A stretch of DNA of 35,517 nt, taken from contig DJWC01000109.1 of the NCBI GenBank assembly GCA_002441445.1, forward strand, positions 161 through 35,677. Reading direction: 5' to 3'. The notes under the pieces were generated by a model. The model ran no database searches. It worked only from the letters and a program-made list of their open reading frames with translations, and was not told the DNA's origin. Both the position numbers and the translations under genes were made by a program. This stretch comes from Pusillimonas sp. UBA6240 (GTDB lineage: Bacteria; Pseudomonadota; Gammaproteobacteria; Burkholderiales; Burkholderiaceae_B). Positions 15,437 through 24,628 of this stretch are shown one piece after another. Numbering within the stretch: the first letter of the stretch is position 1; each line of letters begins with the position of its first letter.

Positions 15437-16132
15437 CTACCGCGGCGGCAGCCGGTGCGCTGCGGGCCGGTGGGCGATGCCGGGCCCGCTCTGAAGGCGC
15501 GCCGCCAACAGATTTCCCATGGCTTGCGCTGTTTCCGCCAGCGCCACCGATGCGATCGCCGCCGACAGCATGACCATGGGCTGGAATTGCTGATAGCCTT
15601 GGCGCAGCGCGAGATCGCCCAGGCCCAGGCCCAACAGCGCTCCCGCGATGCTCGAATAGCCCACCAGGGCCGCCAGCATCAGGCCCAGCGCCCGGACGAT
15701 GGATGGGAACGCCTGCGGCAACGGCGCTGGGAGAAGCAGCCTTTGTTTCGCGGCGCCCCGGCGGCGCGCCGTTTCCATGTCGCGGCGATCCGCGGCGTTG
15801 AGCGCGTTCCGCACCCGCAAGGCAAGAAAGGGAGTGGCGATGACGGTCAGCGACGCAATGGCCGCGCCCAGGCCGGCTTCCCCGCTCAAGGCATGCTGCG
15901 CCAGCGGCGCGGCGATCGCCAGCGCCATGACGACCGGGCCCGAGCGCAGCGCGGCGCATACCACGGCGAACATGCGGCCGGAGGACAGCGTGTTCGACAG
16001 CGCGCGATCGCCGGCATGCAGCAGCAGACCCAAGGGCAGGCCCAGCAAAGCGGCGAGCAGGCCGGCCGCGCCCACCATCAACAGGCTCTGGCCAAACGCG
16101 GCGATGAACAAATCCAGGATGGTAGGCGGCAT
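15437..16132 (-). CDS. Orphan MetI-like ABC transporter permease
   Basis: The 231-residue inner-membrane protein has five hydrophobic segments. It resembles the D-methionine permease MetI throughout: MVGAAGLLAALLGLPLGLLL near the start, an EAA-like loop ETARRRGAAKQRLLLPAPLP, and VGYSSIAGALLGLGLGDLA followed by GYQQF. The EAA loop keeps the central Gly but is Arg-rich. No ATPase (metN) or binding lipoprotein (metQ) lies on either side; the neighbours are bcsC and an unknown protein. It must therefore borrow subunits or have a changed role. ATG at 16132 fits the first transmembrane segment. A TACAAT-like -10 lies at 16160-16165 on this strand, but without a good -35. Confidence 0.8.
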   Translation of the reverse strand: MPPTILDLFIAAFGQSLLMVGAAGLLAALLGLPLGLLLHAGDRALSNTLSSGRMFAVVCAALRSGPVVMALAIAAPLAQHALSGEAGLGAAIASLTVIATPFLALRVRNALNAADRRDMETARRRGAAKQRLLLPAPLPQAFPSIVRALGLMLAALVGYSSIAGALLGLGLGDLALRQGYQQFQPMVMLSAAIASVALAETAQAMGNLLAARLQSGPGIAHRPAAHRLPPR

Positions 16133-16269
16133 GGCATGCTTTCGGGATGGGACCTGCAGATTGTAGACAGCGGTCCGTGCAGGCCGAACTATCTTTTTGA
16201 CAGGTCGACATAGCGTCCGGTCATAACGGCGCTTGCCGTGCCTGCGGCGGGCTGCCGGCCGGGCGCGGC

Positions 16270-19200
16270 TTATCTGAACTCGGCATATGGTTCCAGCGTG
16301 CTGGGCGGCAGCGGCAGGTTGCCGCTCCATGGCTCGAATGAATAACGCAGATAGAGCATGGCACGACTGGGCGCGTAGTCGTCCGAGCGCTGTATGTCTA
16401 TGCCCGCGCCCAGCACGAGATGCCGGCTGATGCGCCGCTCCGCCTGGAAGAACAGCGAATAGCCGGTGCCGTTGCTGCTGCCCGCGGAAGACGTCCCGTC
16501 CACCCCGGATCCTTGCAAGCCCGCCAGCTTGTTTTTCAAGGGATAGTCCGGGCTGGCCTTGCTCTTGGCATGGGACACCGACACCGAGCCGCCCAGGGTG
16601 TATGTCCAGTTTTCATTGCGCCAGGAATAGCGCAGCGGCAGCGACAGCGAGTAATAGCGCTGCGGGCTGTAATAGCCGCCCTGGCCCAGGGTGTAGCCGC
16701 CCAGATCCTTGTCATAGTGCCAGGCCATGACATTGACGCCGGCGGTCAGCCGCCGGTCGGGCGTGTCGATGAGGCGCCGGTAATAACCCGCCATCAAGCG
16801 GACGCGCTGGTTGCTTGCCACATTCTTGCCGGTCAGGCGCTGGTAGCCCAGGTTGGCCCAGACTCCGTTCGGCCCCCCCTGGTCCCAGCTGAGGCCCAGG
16901 TTGACGCCCGTGGCGCGCACGCCGCCCCAAACCAGCCCTGTGTTGGGATCTTGCGTGCCGGCGTATGACAGCAGGGAATTGGACATGGGCCGGCGCGAGG
17001 CGGTCAGCGACCATCCCACCGAGCCCAGCTTGCCGCGGTAGGTCAGGCCGCCCACCACGTCCACGACCTTGAAGCCCAGGGGCGTCACACCGATGTCGGC
17101 TTCTATTTTGTCATTGCGCCAACCCAGCGCCAGCCCCACGCCCTGGGCGCGTTGCGAACCTCCGGGACAGGCCTGCAGCGCACAGGTGCCGAAATATTCG
17201 TCGTGCCTGCCGTCGCTGCCGGTGCTGAAGCGGCCGGCGTCCATGATCACATGCTCGACGCGGAAAAACGCCTGGCCGCCTTTGTAGGGCAGTTCGCCTT
17301 GCAGAATCGTGGTATTGGCCTTGAGATCGGAATAGCCCGCCGTTCCGTCGGTCCTGCCCCAGAACTCATTATGCAGCGTGATGCTCGGGTTCTGGCGCTG
17401 ATAAAGCGTTTCGACGTCGCGGCGCAGGCTGCGCCTCAGCCAGTCGTCCGCCGGGTCGGCGCGGGTGGCGCGGGTGTAGGCGTCGCTGTCCGGACCCGCG
17501 CCCGCCGGCAGTATGCCGTTGTCCTGCATGGCTTGCGCATAGAGCCGCAAGGCCTGCTGCGGATCCTGATCGCTCATCAGGCGGGCGGCGTCGCGCTTGA
17601 GCAGGGCATCGGGCTCTTGCTGCGTCGAGACCAGGCGATGCATGAGGGCGCGGGCCTTGGCCAGGTCGCCCGCGGCGGCCAGCGCATTGGCATAGCGGCG
17701 CCGCTGATTCACGCTGGCGTCCGCGGCCCGGTCCAGCGGCCCGGCGCCCAGCGCCTGTGCGGCCTTGTCCTTGCGACCCTCGTCCAGCCATGCCTCTATC
17801 TGGCCGAGCCGGGCGTCCAGGTCGTCGGGATCGCGGCTCAGTATCCGCTCGTAGGCGGCGTGGGCTTGGGGATAATCGCCGCGCTGCTGGGCCCAGTCGG
17901 CCAGGCGGTGATCGACGGCGCTGTCGGCCGGCTGCCGGCGCAGGAAGGCGACCGCCTGGGCTTCGTCGCCCGCCGCGCGCAGCGCATCCGCATGCGCCAG
18001 CCGCCGCTGCCGTTCCAGGCGCGCGGCAAGCTCGCGCATGTTATCCGTCCATTGCCGCTCGGGTATGGCGTGCAGGCTTTGCAGCGCCTGCCCATGCTGA
18101 TCGCGCGAGGAAAGAAAAAGCGCGTGCGCATAGCGCGCCTCCGCCGATTGCGCATGACGGCGCAGAATATCCTCGAACACCGCCAGCGCGCCGGCGCCAT
18201 CGCCCAGTTGCTGCCTGGTCGTGGCCAGCCTATAGCCCGTCCAGACATCGTCGGGATCGATTTCGCGGGCGCGGCTGAGCAGCTCAGCAGCCTGGCGCAA
18301 CCTGTTTTCCGCCAGCGCCGTCTTGGCTGCTTCAGTCAGGCGGTCCAGCTCGAGGCGGCGGCGCAGGCCGGCAAACGGCTGGCGCGCGGCCGGCGGCAGG
18401 CTGTCGATGAAGCTTGTCACCTTTTCCGGCTCGGCCTCATACAGATTGATGAGCCGGCGCGCGGGCCGCGCGCTGCTTGGGTCCAGGCGCAGCGCCTGCC
18501 GGTAATAGCGCTCCGCCTGCGCTGTGTCGCCCAAGCCTTGCGCGGCATCTCCCAGGCCCAGCAACGCTTCCAGATTGCTCGCATCCTGGCGGTGGGCTTG
18601 CAGATACAGCTCTTGCGCCCGGGCCCACAGGCCCCGCTGCGCGCTGGCTTCCGCCTGATCCAGGATCAGCCAGAAACGGGTCGAGTTGATCAGCGCGGCC
18701 CACTTGTCCGCATGGAAGCCGTTGCTTTCTTTGTCGCGGGCTTGCTCGAAGTAACGCAGCGCCAACGCCCTTTGGCCCTTGCGCATGTAGACCAGCCCCA
18801 AGGCGCCCAGGAGCTTGGCGTCGCCGGGGTAGGCCTGCAGTCCGCGCTTCAGTTCGATCTCGGCTTCCTGGTTCTTCCCTGCTTCGACCAGCGCAAGCCC
18901 CCGCTGGCCCGCCTGCCATGCGGGGTCGTCCAGCAAACGCTGCAGCGCCGCCTGCAAGCGCAGCGCCGAATCATAGCTGGAGGTGCCGGCATAAAGCGCC
19001 ATATAGTCCCGCCAGCGCCGGGCGGTGAGTTCGCTGGGGGGCTGGGCGCTGAGAAACTCCAGCTCTCTTTGGGCCGCTGCGCTGCGCGCCAGAGGCTCGC
19101 GCGCCAATTCGTGCAGAACCGCCAGCGCTTCGTCGTCGCGGTCCAGCGCAAACAACAGGTTCACCAGCGTTTGCCGCAAGGGCGTGTGGCGGGGATATTC

Positions 19201-19737
19201 TTTGTCCGTTTCCAGCAGGGCGGCCAAGGCGGGCGCGGCGCCGCCCGGCAGCCGGCTGCGCAGCTTCCAGTATTCCAGCGTCAATTCCAGGGTGGGAATC
19301 AGGCCGTTGAACAGGCCGTCGTAAATGGCCAGGGCTTGGTCCAGGCGCCCTGCGGAAGCCAGCAGCCGCGCCTGTTGCAGGGCGCTGCGCTGTGTTTCGC
19401 CTTGCAATTCAACCAGCAGTTTCGCGCGACGGTAGGGCAAGGATCCCGGAGCGCGCTTGCCCAGTTCCGCCAGCAAGGCCGTCGCGGCCGATTGTTCCCC
19501 AAGGCGGATCGCGCGGCGTATTTCGGCCTCCAGGCCCATGGGATCGCGCGGCGATATCTGATACAGGCGCGCCAGCGCATCGCGGGCCAGCTCGTCGCGA
19601 TGCAGGGCCTCGCCGAGACGGATCTGCTGCACCAGCCATAGGCGCGGGTCCACGCCGGGGGGCGGTTCATTCTGGGCCGGCGCCGCTCCCGCCCAGCAGA
19701 AGAGCAGCGCCAAGGCCAGCAGACGCAGCCTTCTCAT
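16270..19737 (-). CDS. bcsC: Cellulose synthase outer-membrane export subunit BcsC
   Basis: The 1155-residue protein (E. coli BcsC is about 1157) starts with a Sec signal (MRRLRLLALALLFCWAGAAPAQ). About 750 residues of TPR repeats follow, for example GDAKLLGALGLVYMRKGQ and NLEALLGLGDAAQGLGDTAQ. From about residue 810 there is an aromatic-rich beta-barrel (BCSC_C) ending SRAMLYLRYSFEPWSG and a terminal PYAEFR with the C-terminal Phe-x usual for outer-membrane barrels. The TPR arm spans the periplasm, binding glucan and peptidoglycan; the barrel is the exit pore. Its ATG overlaps the bcsB stop (ATGA), so bcsZ, normally between them in enteric operons, is absent. Confidence 0.96.
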   Translation of the reverse strand: MRRLRLLALALLFCWAGAAPAQNEPPPGVDPRLWLVQQIRLGEALHRDELARDALARLYQISPRDPMGLEAEIRRAIRLGEQSAATALLAELGKRAPGSLPYRRAKLLVELQGETQRSALQQARLLASAGRLDQALAIYDGLFNGLIPTLELTLEYWKLRSRLPGGAAPALAALLETDKEYPRHTPLRQTLVNLLFALDRDDEALAVLHELAREPLARSAAAQRELEFLSAQPPSELTARRWRDYMALYAGTSSYDSALRLQAALQRLLDDPAWQAGQRGLALVEAGKNQEAEIELKRGLQAYPGDAKLLGALGLVYMRKGQRALALRYFEQARDKESNGFHADKWAALINSTRFWLILDQAEASAQRGLWARAQELYLQAHRQDASNLEALLGLGDAAQGLGDTAQAERYYRQALRLDPSSARPARRLINLYEAEPEKVTSFIDSLPPAARQPFAGLRRRLELDRLTEAAKTALAENRLRQAAELLSRAREIDPDDVWTGYRLATTRQQLGDGAGALAVFEDILRRHAQSAEARYAHALFLSSRDQHGQALQSLHAIPERQWTDNMRELAARLERQRRLAHADALRAAGDEAQAVAFLRRQPADSAVDHRLADWAQQRGDYPQAHAAYERILSRDPDDLDARLGQIEAWLDEGRKDKAAQALGAGPLDRAADASVNQRRRYANALAAAGDLAKARALMHRLVSTQQEPDALLKRDAARLMSDQDPQQALRLYAQAMQDNGILPAGAGPDSDAYTRATRADPADDWLRRSLRRDVETLYQRQNPSITLHNEFWGRTDGTAGYSDLKANTTILQGELPYKGGQAFFRVEHVIMDAGRFSTGSDGRHDEYFGTCALQACPGGSQRAQGVGLALGWRNDKIEADIGVTPLGFKVVDVVGGLTYRGKLGSVGWSLTASRRPMSNSLLSYAGTQDPNTGLVWGGVRATGVNLGLSWDQGGPNGVWANLGYQRLTGKNVASNQRVRLMAGYYRRLIDTPDRRLTAGVNVMAWHYDKDLGGYTLGQGGYYSPQRYYSLSLPLRYSWRNENWTYTLGGSVSVSHAKSKASPDYPLKNKLAGLQGSGVDGTSSAGSSNGTGYSLFFQAERRISRHLVLGAGIDIQRSDDYAPSRAMLYLRYSFEPWSGNLPLPPSTLEPYAEFR

Positions 19738-21992
19738 GCCCGGTCTTCGGGCTGCCGCCGCAGCCGCCGCTGCGAGATGCGGCGCAGCCCCCGCCAGGCG
19801 GCGCCGGCCAGTATCAGCATCAGCAAGAAGGACGCGGCGACGGGCCACCATGGACTATCCGACATATGGAACCACAGGCGCGTCCACCATGGGAGGCTGC
19901 CGACATAGTAAACGGGGCCCACCATGTCGCTGGATACGCCCGAGTCGCGGACGATGGCCACCGAGCCTTTCATGGCCAGGCGCTGCCCCGGATCGGCCAG
20001 GGCTTGCCGCAGCAAGGCATAGTCTTCCGATGTGCTCGCCAGCAGGCTGACCACGCTGCGCTTGGCATGGAAAGGCGATTCGGAGCCGACGATCGCCGCG
20101 ATGGGCGCCGCTGACGCCATGAACGCCTGCGGCATCGCAGGAGGCGGCTCGGACGGGACATCGGCCGCATGCGCCGACATGAAGCCATAGATGCGCGATT
20201 GCTTCAGCCAGCGCTTGGTGATGTCGAACAAGCTGTGGCTGTCGGGCTGCCCGCGCAGTTCCGCCGGCATGGGGCCCAGGGCCAGCACATCGGCGTCGGC
20301 GGCCACCGCCTGGCTCCAATCGCTGGTCAGTTGAAAGTGCGTGGCGGGATAGCCGGTGCGCGCGCCGATGCCCGCCAGCATGTCCAGAAGCAGGCCTACC
20401 TGATCGGGATTTGCCTCCGCGGGTACGACCACCATGGTTTCGGACAAATCGGCCAGGCGGCTGAAAGGGAAGCCCGCGCTGCCGAAGGCGTGCAAATCCG
20501 GCAAGGCCATGTAATGCTTGAAGCCGGAAAAATCAAAGGTCGAATCGCCGTCTATGGCGGCATGCGCCGACTGCGGCAGGCGCGTGCTGCACTGCCCCTG
20601 CTGCACTATCGTGCCCGGCGCATTGGCATATGAGAAATCCAGCCGCAGTTGATTGCGCGCCCCCACTTTGATGGCGGGTATCTCGATATCGTCGCTGGCG
20701 CCGGGATCGCCTCCCCCCGGCTTGAGCGCCAGGCGCAGGAAGCGGCCATCGCCGGCCGATCCCGACGCATTCAAAGGCAGGCTGGCAATGAACTGCGCAT
20801 TCAGGCTGACGTCCAGACGCGATGCGCCCGCATCGGGCAGCGCCGTGCTGCGATACTTCAGGTTCAGCGGGATGCCCGCGTTGCGCCAGACGAACAAATC
20901 GGGGGGCAGATTCAGATTGAGTTCCACCGGGCGCGGCCGCAGGCCGGAGACCTGAAACTGATCGGAAAATTCCTGCAGATCCGAGAAATGCACGGGCCGG
21001 TCGGTGCGTGTCCAATTGGGCGCATCGTAGGGCCGGCGCGCCTGCAGCGGCGGCGTCGACTTGATGGTCACCCTGTCACCGCGCAGCAACTGGCTGTTGG
21101 TGGCCAAAGCCAGCGCCGCCTGGATCAGGTCGCTTTCGTCCCTGCCCAGGACCAGCAGCAACTTCACATAAGGATTGCCGGGATGGCTGACCATGGCGAC
21201 CGTTGGCGCCTCCACCTTGGGGTAGCCTTGCAGGAAATCGGGGCGCTGATCGTTGCTCGCGAATACCACCGCATTGCTTTGCGGCAGCTCGTTGAAGCGC
21301 ACCGGAAAATTCGCCCCCCGCCATCCCGCGCGCGCGCCGAAGTAAGACGCCAATATGCCGGCCGCCTTCTGTATGTTGATATTCGGCGCCGAGCCGAAGA
21401 CGAAGGGCAGCGACAGCCGCTCGCGCGCGCGGTAATCGAAGAATGGTTCGGGGAAGTAGGCCAGGTCGTCTTTCACCAGCAGGGTCTGCTCCTCCAGCAC
21501 CAGCCCGCTGCGGCGGCTGATGTCCAGCCACAGCGAGGAGTGCGACAGATCTTCGCAAGTGGCGGTGTAATGGCCCACGAACTCCAGCCGCAGCCGGTTG
21601 AAATCGGCGATGTGGCGGGCGTCCAGTTGCACGCTGCGGCGCACTTGCTCGCCCGCCTGATCCGCGGTGATGGGCAGCACCGCCATCAATTCCTCGTTCA
21701 GCAGCACGCGCAGCTGGGACACCGTGGGCAGCAGGGCGGGCGAGGGCGTATAAACGAGGTCGAGGGTGGCCTTGGTCGCGATGCGGTCGCGGCGCATCGG
21801 GAATTCGATGAGCTCCGCGTTGTGGATGCCCAATAGCGTCAGGTTGCTGGGCTGGCCCAGTTGCTCGAATGTATAACTATGCCTGTGCGTGGGCGCGTTC
21901 GGGTCGGGAACGCCGCGCTGGCCATGCGATTGCAGGGGCGCCAGGAAAAACAGCAGGCCCGCGGCGAGGCCGCGCATGATATTCGCATTCAT
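19734..21992 (-). CDS. bcsB: Cellulose synthase regulatory/periplasmic subunit BcsB
   Basis: The 752-residue protein has a Sec signal (MRGLAAGLLFFLAPLQSHGQ), paired jelly-roll/flavodoxin-like modules and one C-terminal membrane anchor (WWPVAASFLLMLILAGAAW, about residues 715-735) followed by a basic cytoplasmic tail. Family features include SYTFEQLGQPSNLTLLGIH near the start and CSTRLPQSAHAAIDGDSTFDF in the middle. The anchor is essential for BcsA activity in known systems, and the periplasmic part guides the emerging glucan. ATG at 21992 has the Shine-Dalgarno GGAGGTGA about eight bases upstream, and overlaps the bcsA stop by four bases. Confidence 0.95.
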   Translation of the reverse strand: MNANIMRGLAAGLLFFLAPLQSHGQRGVPDPNAPTHRHSYTFEQLGQPSNLTLLGIHNAELIEFPMRRDRIATKATLDLVYTPSPALLPTVSQLRVLLNEELMAVLPITADQAGEQVRRSVQLDARHIADFNRLRLEFVGHYTATCEDLSHSSLWLDISRRSGLVLEEQTLLVKDDLAYFPEPFFDYRARERLSLPFVFGSAPNINIQKAAGILASYFGARAGWRGANFPVRFNELPQSNAVVFASNDQRPDFLQGYPKVEAPTVAMVSHPGNPYVKLLLVLGRDESDLIQAALALATNSQLLRGDRVTIKSTPPLQARRPYDAPNWTRTDRPVHFSDLQEFSDQFQVSGLRPRPVELNLNLPPDLFVWRNAGIPLNLKYRSTALPDAGASRLDVSLNAQFIASLPLNASGSAGDGRFLRLALKPGGGDPGASDDIEIPAIKVGARNQLRLDFSYANAPGTIVQQGQCSTRLPQSAHAAIDGDSTFDFSGFKHYMALPDLHAFGSAGFPFSRLADLSETMVVVPAEANPDQVGLLLDMLAGIGARTGYPATHFQLTSDWSQAVAADADVLALGPMPAELRGQPDSHSLFDITKRWLKQSRIYGFMSAHAADVPSEPPPAMPQAFMASAAPIAAIVGSESPFHAKRSVVSLLASTSEDYALLRQALADPGQRLAMKGSVAIVRDSGVSSDMVGPVYYVGSLPWWTRLWFHMSDSPWWPVAASFLLMLILAGAAWRGLRRISQRRLRRQPEDRA

Positions 21993-24628
21993 GGTTGTGT
22001 CACCTCCACCCATGCTGCATGGGAAGGAATGGGGCGGGGAGCGAACGAGGCCGCCCAATACGCCGTTGTTCTGGTCAGCCGCAGGACGCGTTGCGCCGGC
22101 TCGGGGGCGTGCCGGGCGAGCTGCGCGTAGCCGCGGCCGCACATGGACACCAGGCCGAAGAAACTGCGCAGCGGGCGGTCTTCGGGAAAGCCATCGGTCC
22201 AGTCCAGCCAGGCATGCGCGCGGCCGAATGTGCAGCGCATATAGTCGCGGTGCCGCCCGGCATCCATCGGCGCCAGCGCCAGATCCACCGCGTCGCCCTG
22301 GGCGCGCTGCACCATGGCGGGAAAGAGATACTCGCCGCCGCCATGCAGCAGTGTCAGCATCACGGCATCGTCCTGTCGCACCAGCCCGGGCCGCGGCAGA
22401 CGCAGTCCGGCGCCGTCATCGGCGTAGTCCAGCAGGACCGCCGGGTAGCTGCTGCCGTCCCGCAGCGCCAGGTTGCAGGGCAGCTCTGTGGCGACGCGGC
22501 TGCGGCGCCGCGCCTGGCCGGCTTCGGTGGCCACGGCGATGGCGACTCCTATGATGGTCAGGTTATAGAGCACCCATGCCATCGTGATCAGCACGGTGAA
22601 CGTCTCATCCGCGGGCCCCGTGGCGAGGCGCCAGAAGCCGAAGCCCAGGCCGGCGCAGTTCAGGGCGGCCAGCAGCAGATAGGGGCTGGCCATTTTCCAG
22701 TCGAAGTATGTTTTTTCGATCTGGCCGCCTTTGGCGGTGACGTTGAAGCGCCCCTTGCTGGGCATGATCAGGGCCGCCGTCGTGGGCCAGGCTATATACC
22801 AGGCCAGCACGGTTTCATAGACTTCGCTCCAGAAAGAATGCCGGTATCTGCCCTGCAGGCGCGAATTGGTGATGGCTGCCAGCGCCATGTGGGGCAGCAC
22901 ATAGAGCGCTATGGCGATGGCGGGCGCATAGATGATGTAGGCATGCAGCAGCAGGAAGGCCAGCGGCGCAAGCAGATAGACCAGCCGCGGCACGCCGGCG
23001 AGGAAGTGCAGGGTGGAGTTCAGGTAGCAAAGCCGCTGGGCCAGCGACAGGCCTTTGCCCAGCATGGGGTTGTCGCGGCGGAATATTTGCACCATGCCGC
23101 GCGCCCAGCGCATGCGCTGGCCGATGTGCGCCGCCAGGCTTTCAGTCGCCAGGCCCGCCGCCTGCGGTATGCGCAAGTAGGCCGAGGCATAGCCCGCGCG
23201 GTGCAGGCGCAGGGCGGTATGCGCGTCCTCGGTCACGGTTTCGACCGCGAAGCCGCCGATCTCTTCGACGGCGGAACGCCGCAGGACGGCGCAAGAGCCG
23301 CAGAAGAATGTGGCGTCCCAGGTGTCGTTGCCGTCCTGTATCAGCCCGTAGAAAAGTATGTTCTCGTTGGGCAGCGAACGGAAAATCCCGAGATTGCGCT
23401 CGAAAGGGTCGGGGGAGAAGAAGTGGTGCGGCGTCTGTACCAGGGCCAGCCTGCGGTCCTTCAGGAAGCCGCCCACGGTCAATTGCAGGAACGAGCGGGC
23501 GGGCACATGGTCGCAATCGAACAGCGCCAGCAGCTCGCCGTCCGTCCGGGCCAGGGCGTGGTTCAGGTTGCCCGCCTTGGCATGGCGATTGTCGGGGCGC
23601 GTCAGGTAGCCGGCGCCGCAAGCGGCGGCGAACTCGCGGAACGCTTCGCGTTTGCCGTCATCCAGGATGTAGACCTTCAGCTTGCCCTTGGGCCAGTCCA
23701 TGTTCAATGCCGCGTGCACGGTCGGCGCCACCACGCTCAAGTCCTCGTTATAAGTGGGAATGAACAGGTCGACGCTGGGCCAGGAACCGGTGTCCGCCGG
23801 CAGGGGGGTGGGTTCGCGGCGCAGCGGCCAGGCGGTCTGAATATAGCCCAGCATCAGCACGAGCCATGAATGGGTTTCCGCCACGACCAGCGCTATGCCG
23901 AAACCGGCATCCAGCGGGTCGTCCCAATGCAGGGTGCTCGTATATCGCCACCATAGGTAGCGGCAGGACACGATCACGGACAAGGCGATCAGCATCAGCG
24001 CCGGCATGCGGCCGGGCAGGCGGCGTATCACCAGGGCCAGGCACCATAAGGCCAGGACGAAGATGAACAGGCTGTTCCAGTTCAAAGGCTGGGTAATGCA
24101 CCAGGCGGCCAACGGCGCCGACAGCGCCAGGCCCGCAACCATGGCGGCGCGCCGGGCGACGGTCAGGCGGTGTCCCGCGGCGCGCGCGGAGGCGTCTTGC
24201 CATGGCGTCGCCTGCCGCACGGCATGGCTGTCCATGAACCCGGCGTAACGGGCTGCGAGCCAGGACTGGCCGCGCCGCAGCCCGCCATCCAGCATGGCGG
24301 CGAATCGCGCAAGCCGCCGCGATAGCCGGGCCCAGGCCGCGGGCCGCACGCATAGCAGCCACAAGGCCTGGATGGCATAACGCAATGGATCTCCCGGCCG
24401 CAGAGCGCGCCGGTTCAAATGATCGAAGGCGGCGCGCTCCGGTCCCAGGATCTGCTGCCATGCGGGCGATTCCAGGCGCAGCAGGCTGCGCGCCAGCACC
24501 AGGCAGGCCACATACAGGCAAGCGGCGGGCTCCGAAGCCTGGCGTTCCCGGAAATAGCGGTAGTCGCGCGACAAGGCGGATTGCGCCAGAGGGGTAAGCA
24601 GGGCGGCATAGCCGCGCGCGGCGATCAT
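21989..24628 (-). CDS. bcsA: Cellulose synthase catalytic subunit BcsA (UDP-forming)
   Basis: The 879-residue inner-membrane GT2 enzyme polymerises UDP-glucose. Catalytic motifs are DDG (323-325), DCD (371-373), FFCGS (441-445), TED (466-468) and QRMRW (504-508). The gating loop is FNVTAKGG (628-635). About eight membrane helices flank the glycosyltransferase domain. The C-terminal PilZ domain has the arginine motif RRRSR (707-711). The second motif, normally DxSxxG, reads DYADDG (734-739), with Ala for Ser, so c-di-GMP control may be altered. The long N-terminal region (1-160) is like enteric BcsA. ATG at 24628 overlaps the bcsQ stop (ATGA) and gives the family's usual length. Confidence 0.97.
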   Translation of the reverse strand: MIAARGYAALLTPLAQSALSRDYRYFRERQASEPAACLYVACLVLARSLLRLESPAWQQILGPERAAFDHLNRRALRPGDPLRYAIQALWLLCVRPAAWARLSRRLARFAAMLDGGLRRGQSWLAARYAGFMDSHAVRQATPWQDASARAAGHRLTVARRAAMVAGLALSAPLAAWCITQPLNWNSLFIFVLALWCLALVIRRLPGRMPALMLIALSVIVSCRYLWWRYTSTLHWDDPLDAGFGIALVVAETHSWLVLMLGYIQTAWPLRREPTPLPADTGSWPSVDLFIPTYNEDLSVVAPTVHAALNMDWPKGKLKVYILDDGKREAFREFAAACGAGYLTRPDNRHAKAGNLNHALARTDGELLALFDCDHVPARSFLQLTVGGFLKDRRLALVQTPHHFFSPDPFERNLGIFRSLPNENILFYGLIQDGNDTWDATFFCGSCAVLRRSAVEEIGGFAVETVTEDAHTALRLHRAGYASAYLRIPQAAGLATESLAAHIGQRMRWARGMVQIFRRDNPMLGKGLSLAQRLCYLNSTLHFLAGVPRLVYLLAPLAFLLLHAYIIYAPAIAIALYVLPHMALAAITNSRLQGRYRHSFWSEVYETVLAWYIAWPTTAALIMPSKGRFNVTAKGGQIEKTYFDWKMASPYLLLAALNCAGLGFGFWRLATGPADETFTVLITMAWVLYNLTIIGVAIAVATEAGQARRRSRVATELPCNLALRDGSSYPAVLLDYADDGAGLRLPRPGLVRQDDAVMLTLLHGGGEYLFPAMVQRAQGDAVDLALAPMDAGRHRDYMRCTFGRAHAWLDWTDGFPEDRPLRSFFGLVSMCGRGYAQLARHAPEPAQRVLRLTRTTAYWAASFAPRPIPSHAAWVEVTQP

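Noticed and set aside
16160..16201. Promoters around 16160-16201 (TACAAT on minus, TTGACA on plus)
   Set aside because: The minus -10 lacks a fitting -35, and the plus TTGACA has no -10 or downstream gene on that strand.
17152..19641. An 829-codon open frame on the plus strand opposite bcsC
   Set aside because: It mirrors bcsC throughout, has low-complexity composition typical of antisense frames in GC-rich DNA and shows no domain. bcsC has a signal peptide, TPRs and barrel.
21995..23869. A 624-codon plus-strand frame opposite bcsA
   Set aside because: It is the antisense shadow of bcsA; no recognisable motif and no Shine-Dalgarno support.
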